Source: an uncultured Oscillospiraceae bacterium (GTDB lineage: Bacteria > Bacillota > Clostridia > Oscillospirales > Ruminococcaceae). Taken from it: a DNA stretch of 64,000 nt. The stretch covers positions 62,001 to 126,000 of the forward strand of contig CAJUPO010000007.1 in assembly GCA_910588145.1 (NCBI GenBank), read 5' to 3'. The position numbers were made by a program, and so were the translations under genes. The notes under the pieces were generated by a model, which saw only the letters and a program-made list of their open reading frames with translations, made no database searches and had not been told where the DNA came from. Below, piece after piece: positions 51,042 through 59,863 of this stretch (position 1 is the stretch's first letter; every line of letters starts with the position of its first letter).

Positions 51042-52837
51042 ATTGCCATTTCTCCTTCTTCTACCATTATAACCTTATTTTTATTTATATATCCGGATAA
51101 TTCAAGCTTCCACTTACTTCTGTTCTCATCGGCTTCAAGCTGTTCAAAGCCAAATTGACCAAACAGACTGCTTACCATTGCATTTTTCTTTGTTCTATAA
51201 TAATACCCATATATCTTGTTAATATTTCTTTGCTGACATTCTTGAACAAGACTGTCAAGCATAGCAAATTCCATATCCCTTTTCAGTACACGGCAGCTCA
51301 TAAGCCACAATTCAATATGCAGAGCAGAATCCTCAATTCTGCCGATTACAACAGAAACAATTCCGTTATCCCCAAATTTATCTATCAGTCTTCCATAAAG
51401 GCAAATATGATTTTTATCATTTCCCACCTTTTCAATTTCCTGCTGCGTATACCTTTTAGTAGTCAGGTTAAACTGATTGCTCTTATTTGTAAGCTGAGTA
51501 ATCCTTGGAATATACACAGACCTGAATCCCTCTATAACAGCTTTCATTTCAAGGCTTAAAAGATAATCGCTGTAGTTTTCATACTGACGGCATACAGCGG
51601 CTCTTTCAGCATTCTGCTGGTACATTTCATTTCTCCGAAGATCGTCGGAAGTAAACGCTGTAACCTCAAAGAATCCATTGCGGTCAATTATACGGATATA
51701 ATCTTCCGGATTATCCAGTTCAGGAGTTTTGATTCCCAACTGACTGCTGACAATTTCCCTTTCAGCGGGATTATCATCTGCAAAAACAATACTTTCCGGC
51801 AAAATCCCAGTTTCATGCGCAATATTTTCAACATTAACATCCTTAGGTTCCCAGTTAGCTTTTATGCAAAGAAAATCATCAGGTTTCAGTACTCCATCCG
51901 GATGTTCAAGACCAGCTACAGCATTATCATAATCGTTCTTGGAGCATATACTAAGCATAACACCTATCTGCTTCTGCTCCTTTATGTACTGCTGAAACGC
52001 TCTGTATGCCTCGGCAGCAGCCGTTTCCATACCGATATCAATTCCGGAAACGCCGTCGTCACCGATAACACCTCCCCAGAGGGTATTGTCAAGATCAAGG
52101 GCAAGAGCTTTTTTGTTCTGTCCGAACAAAGATTTAATTATATTAGATACATTAAAGCTCAGCTCCGGTATAGCATATATATTAAGCGCATACTTATACA
52201 AATACCAATAGGACGGCTCAAGCCATTTATCAAGTCCGTAGCAGGCAGAAATATAATTTATATCGTTTATATAAAATCCTTCATGTTCACTGGCATAATC
52301 GCTTAGCATAAGATTAAGACGATTTATAAAATTCACCTTTCCCCTGTAATCCCAGCAGTCACGATTTCCCTGAGTTCGATACAGAGGATATTCAAAATTA
52401 TTCTGTATAATCGGACAGGCATAAACCTCACTAAGCTTTTCCCACATAAAATAAAAATGCTCATACTGTCTTTTCAGCATTTCCTGATATGAAGAAGGCT
52501 CATTATTCATATCAAGGCTATATTCTGTAATATTGCGTGAAGTGGTATGCACATAAATAACATCCGGTTTAAAGCTTAGCAATTCATCAGTTCCAAAAAC
52601 TGCGTCCTGCCAGTATCTTCCGTACTCGGACTGATAAAATTCCGGCTCTATTCCCTGCTCCAGCAGAAATAATTCCATCATGCTGATAATATCGTCCGTT
52701 GTGGAACCGCCGAGAACGGCAATCTTCTTTTTTATCCTGACAACCTTTTCTTCCATCAGCTTTCTTCTGATTTTCTTTTTATTTTTCAAAAGAAAAGCGC
52801 CGTCAAAAGGATACGTCAATTCTTTCATTTTGTTCAC
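51038..52837 (-). CDS. FkbH-like HAD-IIIC protein
   Basis: The 599-residue protein has a short N-terminal SGNH-like part (VLGGSTTDDI at 41-50), the HAD phosphatase motif LALDLDNTLWGGVIGDDG at 245-262 with the nucleophile Asp, and a C-terminal GNAT-like part near 440-585. This matches FkbH family proteins, which load a glyceryl group from 1,3-bisphosphoglycerate onto an ACP. The following ACP gene overlaps by four bases. Here the acyl-ACP would feed the membrane acyltransferase, not a polyketide synthase. The loaded group is inferred to be glyceryl or similar. Confidence 0.87.
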   Translation of the reverse strand: MNKMKELTYPFDGAFLLKNKKKIRRKLMEEKVVRIKKKIAVLGGSTTDDIISMMELFLLEQGIEPEFYQSEYGRYWQDAVFGTDELLSFKPDVIYVHTTSRNITEYSLDMNNEPSSYQEMLKRQYEHFYFMWEKLSEVYACPIIQNNFEYPLYRTQGNRDCWDYRGKVNFINRLNLMLSDYASEHEGFYINDINYISACYGLDKWLEPSYWYLYKYALNIYAIPELSFNVSNIIKSLFGQNKKALALDLDNTLWGGVIGDDGVSGIDIGMETAAAEAYRAFQQYIKEQKQIGVMLSICSKNDYDNAVAGLEHPDGVLKPDDFLCIKANWEPKDVNVENIAHETGILPESIVFADDNPAEREIVSSQLGIKTPELDNPEDYIRIIDRNGFFEVTAFTSDDLRRNEMYQQNAERAAVCRQYENYSDYLLSLEMKAVIEGFRSVYIPRITQLTNKSNQFNLTTKRYTQQEIEKVGNDKNHICLYGRLIDKFGDNGIVSVVIGRIEDSALHIELWLMSCRVLKRDMEFAMLDSLVQECQQRNINKIYGYYYRTKKNAMVSSLFGQFGFEQLEADENRSKWKLELSGYINKNKVIMVEEGEMAI

Positions 52838-52850
52838 CTTATTTATTTCT

Positions 52851-54266
52851 TTATTGGGTTCTTATTGTTTCCAGACACTCATAATTGCTGCCTGTAGCGC
52901 TGAAAGTATTCATCGCAAATAAAAGGTCAGTTATTCCGCATTCCTGAAGATAGCTTACTGCATTAGCCTCAAAATAGCGCATATCTATAACATATATTTC
53001 CTCAAAGGAACCTGTTAAGCACGGAATAAGAGCATTACCGTAGCTGTCCTTTATTACGGCAAGCTTTCTGCCGTTATTCACATCTGTTTTTATATGGGCA
53101 ACCTGTGTATCACTTCCCATAAAAACGAGATACCAGCTAACAGGATCAAGACGGTCCAGATCCATCATAAGACTGCCTTCCCACTGCTCTGACAAATCAG
53201 TACTGAAATACTCGGTTTCATATTTATTTTTAGGACGGTAGCAGACAAAATCCTCAGGATTATTTTTCAGGTCTGCGTCACCTGAATAACCGTATAGAGT
53301 TCCGACGTATCCGCTGCGTTTTTCCTTTTCATAGCTGCTAAGTTCTGCAAAAGGAACATCTGCCGCTTTTGCAAATTGTTCAGCCGCATAGTATGCACCC
53401 AACTGCGACCAATGGTGATCGGTCCTTGTAAAAATATCCTCATTTTTATGATTCATAAGAGCGCTGTAAGCGTCTACCGGAATAACTCCGCTTAAAAATG
53501 AATTTATATGCTTGATATTATCCTTTTCACTTCCGCTGAGGTCTGAATATTTCTCCGGAAGATAATAAGATACCGGAGTCGGACACACCATAGAATAAAC
53601 ATTCACATCATCGCCAAGATCATTCTTGAACGCATTTACTGAATCTGCATAAGTTTCACCGTTTTCATAGCTTCCGCCGTAAAGCATGATTCCCCGATTT
53701 TTATACACCAGAATATTGTTGCTGATTTCTCCCTCAACAGCAGGATCGTCCCAGTTATCCTTTTTTTCAGTCGGCTGTTCTTTGGTAACTGGTTTTTCCG
53801 TACTTTCCTGAGTATGCTGGGTATTATCCGTGCTTTCATCGGTTTCAGACGGAATCACTTTATTTTCCGGCTTTTTATTATCTTTTTTTATAATTGTGCC
53901 ATGGATTTTAGCTTCATCTGATTTTACACCAAAGCAACCTCGGATTGAAGCAACCATATCCTTGAAGTTTTCACGTCCCGGCACCGTATCGTTATAATGA
54001 TTCTCTATTCCGGCAGTATATTTTCCGGAAAAATAATCTTTAAAAGAAAATTCCGGCCACTTTGCCAATGTCCTGTTTTCAATTTCTGATATTTCCGGCC
54101 GTTTCATTAAAATCATACACACCGCAATTACAAGAAATACCATTGCACATGATACTACATTTATGATTTTAAAAAGCCTTAACCTTAACCAGCGCTTCTT
54201 TCTTTTTCGTATTTTTTTGCGCTTTATTTCAATATCAATATTAAAATTATCGTTTTGCTGTTCCAT
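52851..54266 (-). CDS. DHHW / AlgJ-like SGNH-family membrane-anchored protein
   Basis: A 471-residue protein with a basic N-terminus, one membrane helix near residue 32-53 (LFKIINVVSCAMVFLVIA), a Thr/Glu-rich linker (about 130-180), and a globular domain outside the membrane. DHHW at 283-286 and KDSYGNALIPCLTGSF near 415 are the DHHW/AlgJ family signatures; the serine of DSYGN and the DxxH-type residues make the expected SGNH active site. In alginate acetylation AlgJ moves acetyl groups onto the polymer. It should be the partner that finishes transfer after the MBOAT protein. Confidence 0.85.
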   Translation of the reverse strand: MEQQNDNFNIDIEIKRKKIRKRKKRWLRLRLFKIINVVSCAMVFLVIAVCMILMKRPEISEIENRTLAKWPEFSFKDYFSGKYTAGIENHYNDTVPGRENFKDMVASIRGCFGVKSDEAKIHGTIIKKDNKKPENKVIPSETDESTDNTQHTQESTEKPVTKEQPTEKKDNWDDPAVEGEISNNILVYKNRGIMLYGGSYENGETYADSVNAFKNDLGDDVNVYSMVCPTPVSYYLPEKYSDLSGSEKDNIKHINSFLSGVIPVDAYSALMNHKNEDIFTRTDHHWSQLGAYYAAEQFAKAADVPFAELSSYEKEKRSGYVGTLYGYSGDADLKNNPEDFVCYRPKNKYETEYFSTDLSEQWEGSLMMDLDRLDPVSWYLVFMGSDTQVAHIKTDVNNGRKLAVIKDSYGNALIPCLTGSFEEIYVIDMRYFEANAVSYLQECGITDLLFAMNTFSATGSNYECLETIRTQ

Positions 54267-54308
54267 ATTAAATCTCCATTCTTTCTGTAAATTTATATAC
54301 TCTGCATT

Positions 54309-55712
54309 TTAAAATCTAAAATAAAGAAATGGATTATTAGTTGCGTCTACAAGCAGAATACTGCTTACAAGCAGCAATGATATATTAACAGCAATTTTTG
54401 AAACAGATGCTATATAAGCCGCCGCCGGATGTTTTGCCGATAATGTATTAATAAGCTTTGCAGCAGGAAAGCAGAAGAGCACCGCAGCCGTAATAAGAAA
54501 AACATTATTTGAGAATGAAATACTTACATAAGCGTCGGCAAAGCTGTTTCCGTTTAGTCCTATAAGATTTTTAAAGAAGTCCCCGAGCCTGCCCATATCT
54601 TCAAAATAAAAGATACCGAACCCAATAATTATAACTATTTTATTATATATATGCCTTACGGCAACAGGAATTTTTCTCATGCGTTTTTTTCCCATAAGCT
54701 GTTCCAGGAAAATAAACACTCCGAAATACAGTCCCCAGATCACATAATTCCAGCTTGCGCCGTGCCAAAGTCCAGTACAGAACCATACAAGAAACAGTCC
54801 GCCGTATTTTCTTCTTCTTCCGAAAATAGGTATGTACAAAAGATAATCTCTGAAAAAGGTGCTCAGAGAAATATGCCATCTCTGCCAAAATTCTGAAACA
54901 TCCTTGCAGATAAACGGATAATTAAAGTTTTCATCAAAGTGAAAGCCGAAAATTCTTCCCAGTCCAATAGCCATATCCGAATAACCTGAAAAGTCAAAAT
55001 ATATCTGCATTGCATAAATTATTACGGCGTACCATGTTCCGACAACTGATATGCCCTTAATGTCACTTCCAAAAAAGCTGTCCACTATCATACTGAGATT
55101 ATTGGAAATAATGACTTTTTTAGCTAATCCTATTATCATTCGGGAAATACCGGCATAAAGATCGTCAAGAGTTGTTCTTCTTGAGTTAATTTCACTTTCG
55201 ATTGAACTGTACCTGACAATAGGTCCCGCAACAAGCTGAGGGAAAAGCGATACATACATAAGCAGCTTTGAAAAACTTTTCTGAACCTCGACCTTTTCCC
55301 AATAGCAGTCAACTATATAGGAAATAATCTGAAATGTGTAAAAGCTTATTCCTATGGGAAGCTTTATGTCAGGCACATCAAGATGCAGGCCGAAAATGGA
55401 ATTGATATTTTCAACTATAAAACCGCTGTATTTAAAAATTCCCAGCACAGCAATGTTAAATGCCACAGCCGAAAAAACAGCCGCCTTAGCTCCGAATCTT
55501 CCCCTGTTTACTTCAATAATAAGTCCCAGAAGATAGTTTACCGCCGTACTTATTATAAGCATATACACACAAAGCGGCTCTCCCCACGCATAAAAAAACA
55601 ATGAGAAAGCGATAAGGATAAAATTACGTGTCTGTATTTTTTTTGAAGCCGCATAGAATATCACACATACAGGCAGAAAAAAATACAGAAAAAACAGACT
55701 TGAAAACACCAT
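54309..55712 (-). CDS. MBOAT-family membrane O-acyltransferase (AlgI/DltB-like)
   Basis: A 467-residue protein with about eleven hydrophobic segments, opening MVFSSLFFLYFFLP as AlgI/PatA homologues do. YFDFSGYSDMAIGLGRIFGF near residue 235-255 and FCTGLWHGASWNYVIWG near 310 carry the conserved Asn/His region; the histidine in LWHG is the catalytic residue. It would take an acyl group from the ACP inside and pass it across the membrane. It leads the operon, about 230 bases after the promoter. Family is firm; the acyl group is inferred from the FkbH neighbour. Confidence 0.9.
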   Translation of the reverse strand: MVFSSLFFLYFFLPVCVIFYAASKKIQTRNFILIAFSLFFYAWGEPLCVYMLIISTAVNYLLGLIIEVNRGRFGAKAAVFSAVAFNIAVLGIFKYSGFIVENINSIFGLHLDVPDIKLPIGISFYTFQIISYIVDCYWEKVEVQKSFSKLLMYVSLFPQLVAGPIVRYSSIESEINSRRTTLDDLYAGISRMIIGLAKKVIISNNLSMIVDSFFGSDIKGISVVGTWYAVIIYAMQIYFDFSGYSDMAIGLGRIFGFHFDENFNYPFICKDVSEFWQRWHISLSTFFRDYLLYIPIFGRRRKYGGLFLVWFCTGLWHGASWNYVIWGLYFGVFIFLEQLMGKKRMRKIPVAVRHIYNKIVIIIGFGIFYFEDMGRLGDFFKNLIGLNGNSFADAYVSISFSNNVFLITAAVLFCFPAAKLINTLSAKHPAAAYIASVSKIAVNISLLLVSSILLVDATNNPFLYFRF

Positions 55713-56024
55713 TTTCCTGTCCCCCGATTAATAAATCTTTTGTTCCTTGTATATTTTTTACTGTTAAAAAAGGCGTCGGATGATTAAAACAATTTCCTTT
55801 TATATCCAGCAGATCACTTTTGTGCAATTTTAATATATTTTTTATTATTTTTCTGTCTAAAAAATCAAAATTACAGTTAAAACCAATAAAATCGGTTACA
55901 TAAATCTACAAAATACACAATATTTTTACTACATTTAATATTATACAACAGTTTATTCCCTTGCGCAATACCTCTTAGTAATTTTTGTGTTTTCCACAAA
56001 AATAATAGTATAAACAACAAAAAA
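55713..56024. other. Long leader and intergenic region of the acylation operon
   Basis: The stretch holds the promoter at 55940-55968 and about 220 bases of AT-rich leader before the MBOAT ATG. I find no riboswitch motif, no clear attenuator hairpin and no upstream peptide with a ribosome site that I would defend. The length for a single operon is unusual. Confidence 0.5.
55940..55968 (-). promoter_or_regulatory. Promoter of the acylation operon
   Basis: TTGCGC (55968-55963) and TATAAT (55945-55940) are 17 bases apart on the minus strand. Confidence 0.65.
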
Positions 56025-56044
56025 GGAGTGACAAATGTCACCCC
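56025..56044 (-). terminator. Intrinsic terminator of the SPFH/NfeD pair
   Basis: GGGGTGAC and GTCACTCC pair with one G-U around a four-base loop on the minus strand, followed by TTTTTT. It lies about 40 bases past the SPFH stop. Confidence 0.85.
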
Positions 56045-56084
56045 TTACAAATTGCAGTTAATTTTATTGTGAATTATTTACAAA

Positions 56085-57062
56085 TCACTTTTTTATCTGC
56101 TCATTTTCTTTCTTATCAGATAAAACGCCCTGTATTCCTGCTGCAAGACCTGCAATCCCCTGAATCTCGCTTGGGATAATAATCTTAGTAGCCTTGCCGT
56201 CGGCAACCTTAGGAAACATATCTATTGCCTTATATTTAAGTACGTTTTCTGACGGATTTGCAGCATTGAGTCTTTCAAGAGATTCAGCCTGCGCAATTTG
56301 AACATTTGCAATTGCCAAAGCGTCACCCTCAGATTCAAGTATTTTCTTTTCCTTAACGGCATTAGCACGAAGGATCATTGCTTCCTTTTCAGCTTCTGCC
56401 CTCAGGATTTCAGCCGCCTTTGCAGCTTCCGCACGCAGTATCTGAGATTCCTTTTCACCCTCGGCAACAAGAATCTTAGACTTCTTCTCACCCTCTGCAA
56501 GAAGGATCTTTTCTCGGCTTTCACGCTCAGCCTTCATCTGCTTTTCCATTGAATCCTGAATTTCTCTTGGAGGGAGAATATTTTTCAATTCGACTCTGCT
56601 TACCTTAATACCCCATCTGTCGGTTGCTTCGTCAAGGATAGCCGTTATCTGCTTATTGATTCTATCTCTTGAAGTAAGTGTTTCGTCCAGAACCATATCA
56701 CCGATAATATTTCTCAAAGTGGTGGCAGAAAGATTTTCAATTGCCGCCATAGGACGTTCAACCCCGTAAGCATACTGCTTAGCATTGGTTACCTGAAAAA
56801 ACACTACCGTATCAATCTGCATGGAAACATTATCCTTTGTGATAACGGACTGAGGTTTAAAGTCAACAATCTGATCCTTGATTGAAACCTTTTTGGCAAC
56901 TCTGTCAATAAAAGGTACAAGAAAATGCGGTCCCGTGCCCCATTCGGAATGGAATGTGCCAAGTCTTTCAACAATATAAATCTGCGCCTGGGGAACAATC
57001 TTGATTCTTGTTATCAAAACTAAAATGATAAAAACTATTACGCCTACAATAATGTACTCCAT
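56085..57062 (-). CDS. SPFH / stomatin-like protein (paraslipin type)
   Basis: This 325-residue protein has one N-terminal membrane helix (YIIVGVIVFIILVLI) and an SPFH domain starting IVPQAQIYIVERLG, with the GTGPHFLVPFID turn. A coiled-coil region with EILRAEAEKEAM-type repeats fills about residues 190-255. It is paired with the NfeD gene 17 bases upstream, the usual arrangement. Such pairs organise membrane microdomains. It is distinct from the prohibitin-like gene at 46279. Confidence 0.93.
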   Translation of the reverse strand: MEYIIVGVIVFIILVLITRIKIVPQAQIYIVERLGTFHSEWGTGPHFLVPFIDRVAKKVSIKDQIVDFKPQSVITKDNVSMQIDTVVFFQVTNAKQYAYGVERPMAAIENLSATTLRNIIGDMVLDETLTSRDRINKQITAILDEATDRWGIKVSRVELKNILPPREIQDSMEKQMKAERESREKILLAEGEKKSKILVAEGEKESQILRAEAAKAAEILRAEAEKEAMILRANAVKEKKILESEGDALAIANVQIAQAESLERLNAANPSENVLKYKAIDMFPKVADGKATKIIIPSEIQGIAGLAAGIQGVLSDKKENEQIKK

Positions 57063-57079
57063 TATTTACCTCCAAAAAA

Positions 57080-57532
57080 TTATTTTACAGAACTTTTTTC
57101 TTCTATATAAAGTGAAACATAAAGCTTCGTTCCCTTTATATCGTTTATTTTCACTACACTGCCTGCTTTTATGACTGTATCGTCAGATGATACTGCATTC
57201 CAGTCGACGCCGTTGAGCCTTGCTCTTCCGGTACAGGAAACATTGTTTATATCTTCAATTACCGTTGCTGTTTTTCCAATATCAAGTTCTGTGTTTGTTG
57301 GCTGTATGTTGTTTGCTGTGAATTTTTTGAGGATCGGTCTTGTAACAGACAGCAGCAGCACGGAAACTACAATAAACATAAATAACTGAAAGCCCATGCC
57401 TAATCCGCACATTGCAGCAATAAATGACGCCGCCGCTCCCGCAGCAAACCATATTGAAACAAGCTGAAAGGTAGCAAGCTCGGCAATGACCATAACTGCA
57501 AATACAATTCCCCATAAAATCATATACTGCAT
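57080..57532 (-). CDS. NfeD-family protein
   Basis: A 150-residue protein with three or four membrane helices in residues 1-75 and a C-terminal OB fold (LDIGKTATVIEDINN, GRARLNGVDWNAVSSDD, GSVVKINDIKGTKLYV), the NfeD layout. It precedes the SPFH partner by 17 bases and shares its promoter. The usual serine-protease domain of longer NfeD proteins is absent, so this is the short form. Confidence 0.92.
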   Translation of the reverse strand: MQYMILWGIVFAVMVIAELATFQLVSIWFAAGAAASFIAAMCGLGMGFQLFMFIVVSVLLLSVTRPILKKFTANNIQPTNTELDIGKTATVIEDINNVSCTGRARLNGVDWNAVSSDDTVIKAGSVVKINDIKGTKLYVSLYIEEKSSVK

Positions 57533-57590
57533 AGTATCTTTCCTTTCTTAAATTATTAAGCTTTGAATGTCTGACTTTAAGCTTATAAAT

Positions 57591-57619
57591 ATTTTATCAT
57601 AATAATTTTAAAAATACAA
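57591..57619 (-). promoter_or_regulatory. Promoter of the NfeD/SPFH pair
   Basis: TTGTAT (57619-57614) and TAAAAT (57596-57591) are 17 bases apart on the minus strand. Confidence 0.6.
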
Positions 57620-57764
57620 CATTTAAAAAAAGTTTTTTAAGCCGGATTTCCCCCTTCTTAAGCCGTTTTTTCAAATTCTTCTCTTCCAATCGCTTCACTG
57701 CACCAGCTTATAAGGCCGCACCCGTTCTTATGTAAAATATACCTTGCATAAATTTATGTAGTTC

Positions 57765-57793
57765 TTGTATTTTCTTATTATAAATGCTATAAT
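57765..57793 (+). promoter_or_regulatory. Promoter of recJ
   Basis: TTGTAT (57765-57770) and TATAAT (57788-57793) are 17 bases apart, 33 bases upstream of the ATG at 57827. Confidence 0.7.
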
Positions 57794-57826
57794 TGATGTA
57801 TTAATAAATGAAAGGTGTTCCGCTTA

Positions 57827-59863
57827 ATGAAAAAATGGATAGTCAACAATCCTGACCCAAAAACTGCGTCTGAGCTTGTACGGGGCAGTGATCTTCATCC
57901 GCTTTGCGCAGAGGTTCTTGCAGCAAGAGGAATCAGTACAGTGTCAGAAGCTGCTGAAATGCTCGGTACAGAAAACTTATCCGATCCTTTTCTGCTAAAA
58001 GATATGCGTGAAGCTGCCGAGGCTATAAATGAAGCAATAGAGGAATTTACTCCTATCTGCATATACGGCGACTATGACTGCGACGGAATCACTTCGACAG
58101 TAATGCTGTTTTCATACCTTGAATGCATGGGAGCAAACGTTTCATACTACATACCCGAACGGTGTGAGGGATACGGACTCAGCAGCGCCGCTGTACGTAC
58201 TCTTGCGGCACAGGGAACAGAACTTATTATTACAGTTGACAACGGAGTATCTGCATTTGATGAAGCTGAACTTATATATGAACTGGGAATGAAGCTGATC
58301 ATCACCGATCATCACCAGACCGGTGAAACTCTCCCACGTGCCGAAGCTGTTGTAAATCCTCATAGAAGCGACTGTCACTCTCCGTTCAAGCAGCTATGCG
58401 GCGCAGGCGTTGTATTAAAGCTAATTGCGGCTTTGGAAGGCGGAGATTATGACGCCGCATTAAATGAATACGGCGAGCTTGCCGCAATCGGCACAATTGC
58501 TGACGTGGTAACGCTTACCGGTGAAAACAGATACATAGTAAAATACGGACTTTATCTTCTGGAAAATTCAGAAAGACCGGGCATAAATGCTCTTATAAAT
58601 CAAAGCCGTCTTAAATCTCCTCTCAATTCAACTTCAGTAGCATTCGGCTTGGCGCCCCGCATAAACGCTTCCGGCCGGTTCGGATCTCCCTCATACGCCG
58701 CAAGGCTTCTTTTGACAGACGATAATGACGAAGCAGAAATAATAGCTCAAAAACTTGACGGTCTGAATAACGAAAGAAAAGAAACTGAAAATAAAATCAT
58801 AGAAAGCATAAGCGCTCAGATAGCCGCTTCTCCTGAAATCATAGATCAGAGAGTACTGGTTCTCAGCGGAGAAAATTGGCACCACGGGGTTATAGGAATA
58901 GTCGCTTCCAGAATGATGGAACACTTTGACAAACCATGCTTTATAATAACCCAGGAAGGTGAAGTTTCAAGAGGATCAGCACGTTCGTTCGGCAGCTTTT
59001 CGATTTTTAAGGCGCTTGAATACTGCTCCGATATTCTAATAAAATACGGAGGCCATCTGGGCGCAGGCGGCTTTTCTGTCAAAACAGATAATATTCCGGA
59101 GCTCAGCAGACGATTACAGGAGTTTGCGGCGGAAAACTTCAAAACCATGCCGGTTCCAGATATTACTGCTGAAAAAATTATTTCTCCGGACGAAATCACT
59201 GTTGAAAACATAGACAGCCTTAATCTTCTTGAGCCATTCGGAGAAGGCAACCGTCAGCCTGTTTTTGCCATAGCCGGAGCAACTGTCACAGATATTGTAC
59301 CCCTTTCTCAGGGCGCACATACTAAGCTTAGGATTCAATACGGATTCAAAAATATTGAGGTACTCCTTTTCAGACGTTCACCGGACAGCCTTTTCATAAA
59401 ACCAGGACAAAAAGCTGACTTTATGGCGTCCTTTGAAACCAAAACCTTTGCCGGACGAAAAACTGTCAGCATTATTGCAAAGGATTTCAGACAAAGCGGA
59501 ATGAATCAGAAAAAATATTTTGCCGCTAAGGATGCGTATGAAAAATTCAGGAGAAATGAAGAGCTTCCGGAGGCGTATTATGAGCGTATTTGTCCGGACC
59601 GCACTGAACTTATTCCTATATACAAACAAATTGCGGCAGGACATTTCAGTACTGATACCCTTTACATGAGAATGTATTCAGAAAGCATGAACTACTGTAA
59701 GCTCAGAGTCTGTCTTGATATTTTCAATGAACTGGGTTTGGCAGAGACCAATCATTTTTCACAGGAAATAACTATTGTATCAAATGCCCCCAAAGCCGAT
59801 CTTGAAAAATCATCTATTCTTAAAAATCTGAAAAATAAAACAAATAAGGAGTGTACTGTATGA
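57827..59863 (+). CDS. recJ: Single-stranded-DNA-specific exonuclease RecJ
   Basis: ATG 57827 is used; a GTG at 57815 is in frame but overlaps the ribosome site. The 678-residue protein has the DHH signatures CIYGDYDCDGITSTVML near residue 78, LIITDHHQTGE near 160, the DHHA1 region GGHLGAGGFSV near 412, and a C-terminal OB-like domain. RecJ degrades single strands 5' to 3' in repair and recombination. Its stop overlaps the relA start by four bases. Confidence 0.94.
   Translation: MKKWIVNNPDPKTASELVRGSDLHPLCAEVLAARGISTVSEAAEMLGTENLSDPFLLKDMREAAEAINEAIEEFTPICIYGDYDCDGITSTVMLFSYLECMGANVSYYIPERCEGYGLSSAAVRTLAAQGTELIITVDNGVSAFDEAELIYELGMKLIITDHHQTGETLPRAEAVVNPHRSDCHSPFKQLCGAGVVLKLIAALEGGDYDAALNEYGELAAIGTIADVVTLTGENRYIVKYGLYLLENSERPGINALINQSRLKSPLNSTSVAFGLAPRINASGRFGSPSYAARLLLTDDNDEAEIIAQKLDGLNNERKETENKIIESISAQIAASPEIIDQRVLVLSGENWHHGVIGIVASRMMEHFDKPCFIITQEGEVSRGSARSFGSFSIFKALEYCSDILIKYGGHLGAGGFSVKTDNIPELSRRLQEFAAENFKTMPVPDITAEKIISPDEITVENIDSLNLLEPFGEGNRQPVFAIAGATVTDIVPLSQGAHTKLRIQYGFKNIEVLLFRRSPDSLFIKPGQKADFMASFETKTFAGRKTVSIIAKDFRQSGMNQKKYFAAKDAYEKFRRNEELPEAYYERICPDRTELIPIYKQIAAGHFSTDTLYMRMYSESMNYCKLRVCLDIFNELGLAETNHFSQEITIVSNAPKADLEKSSILKNLKNKTNKECTV

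Noticed and set aside
51815..52306. Long open frame on the plus strand opposite the FkbH-like gene
   Set aside because: It is antisense to a firmly identified gene and shows no start signal or recognisable motif.
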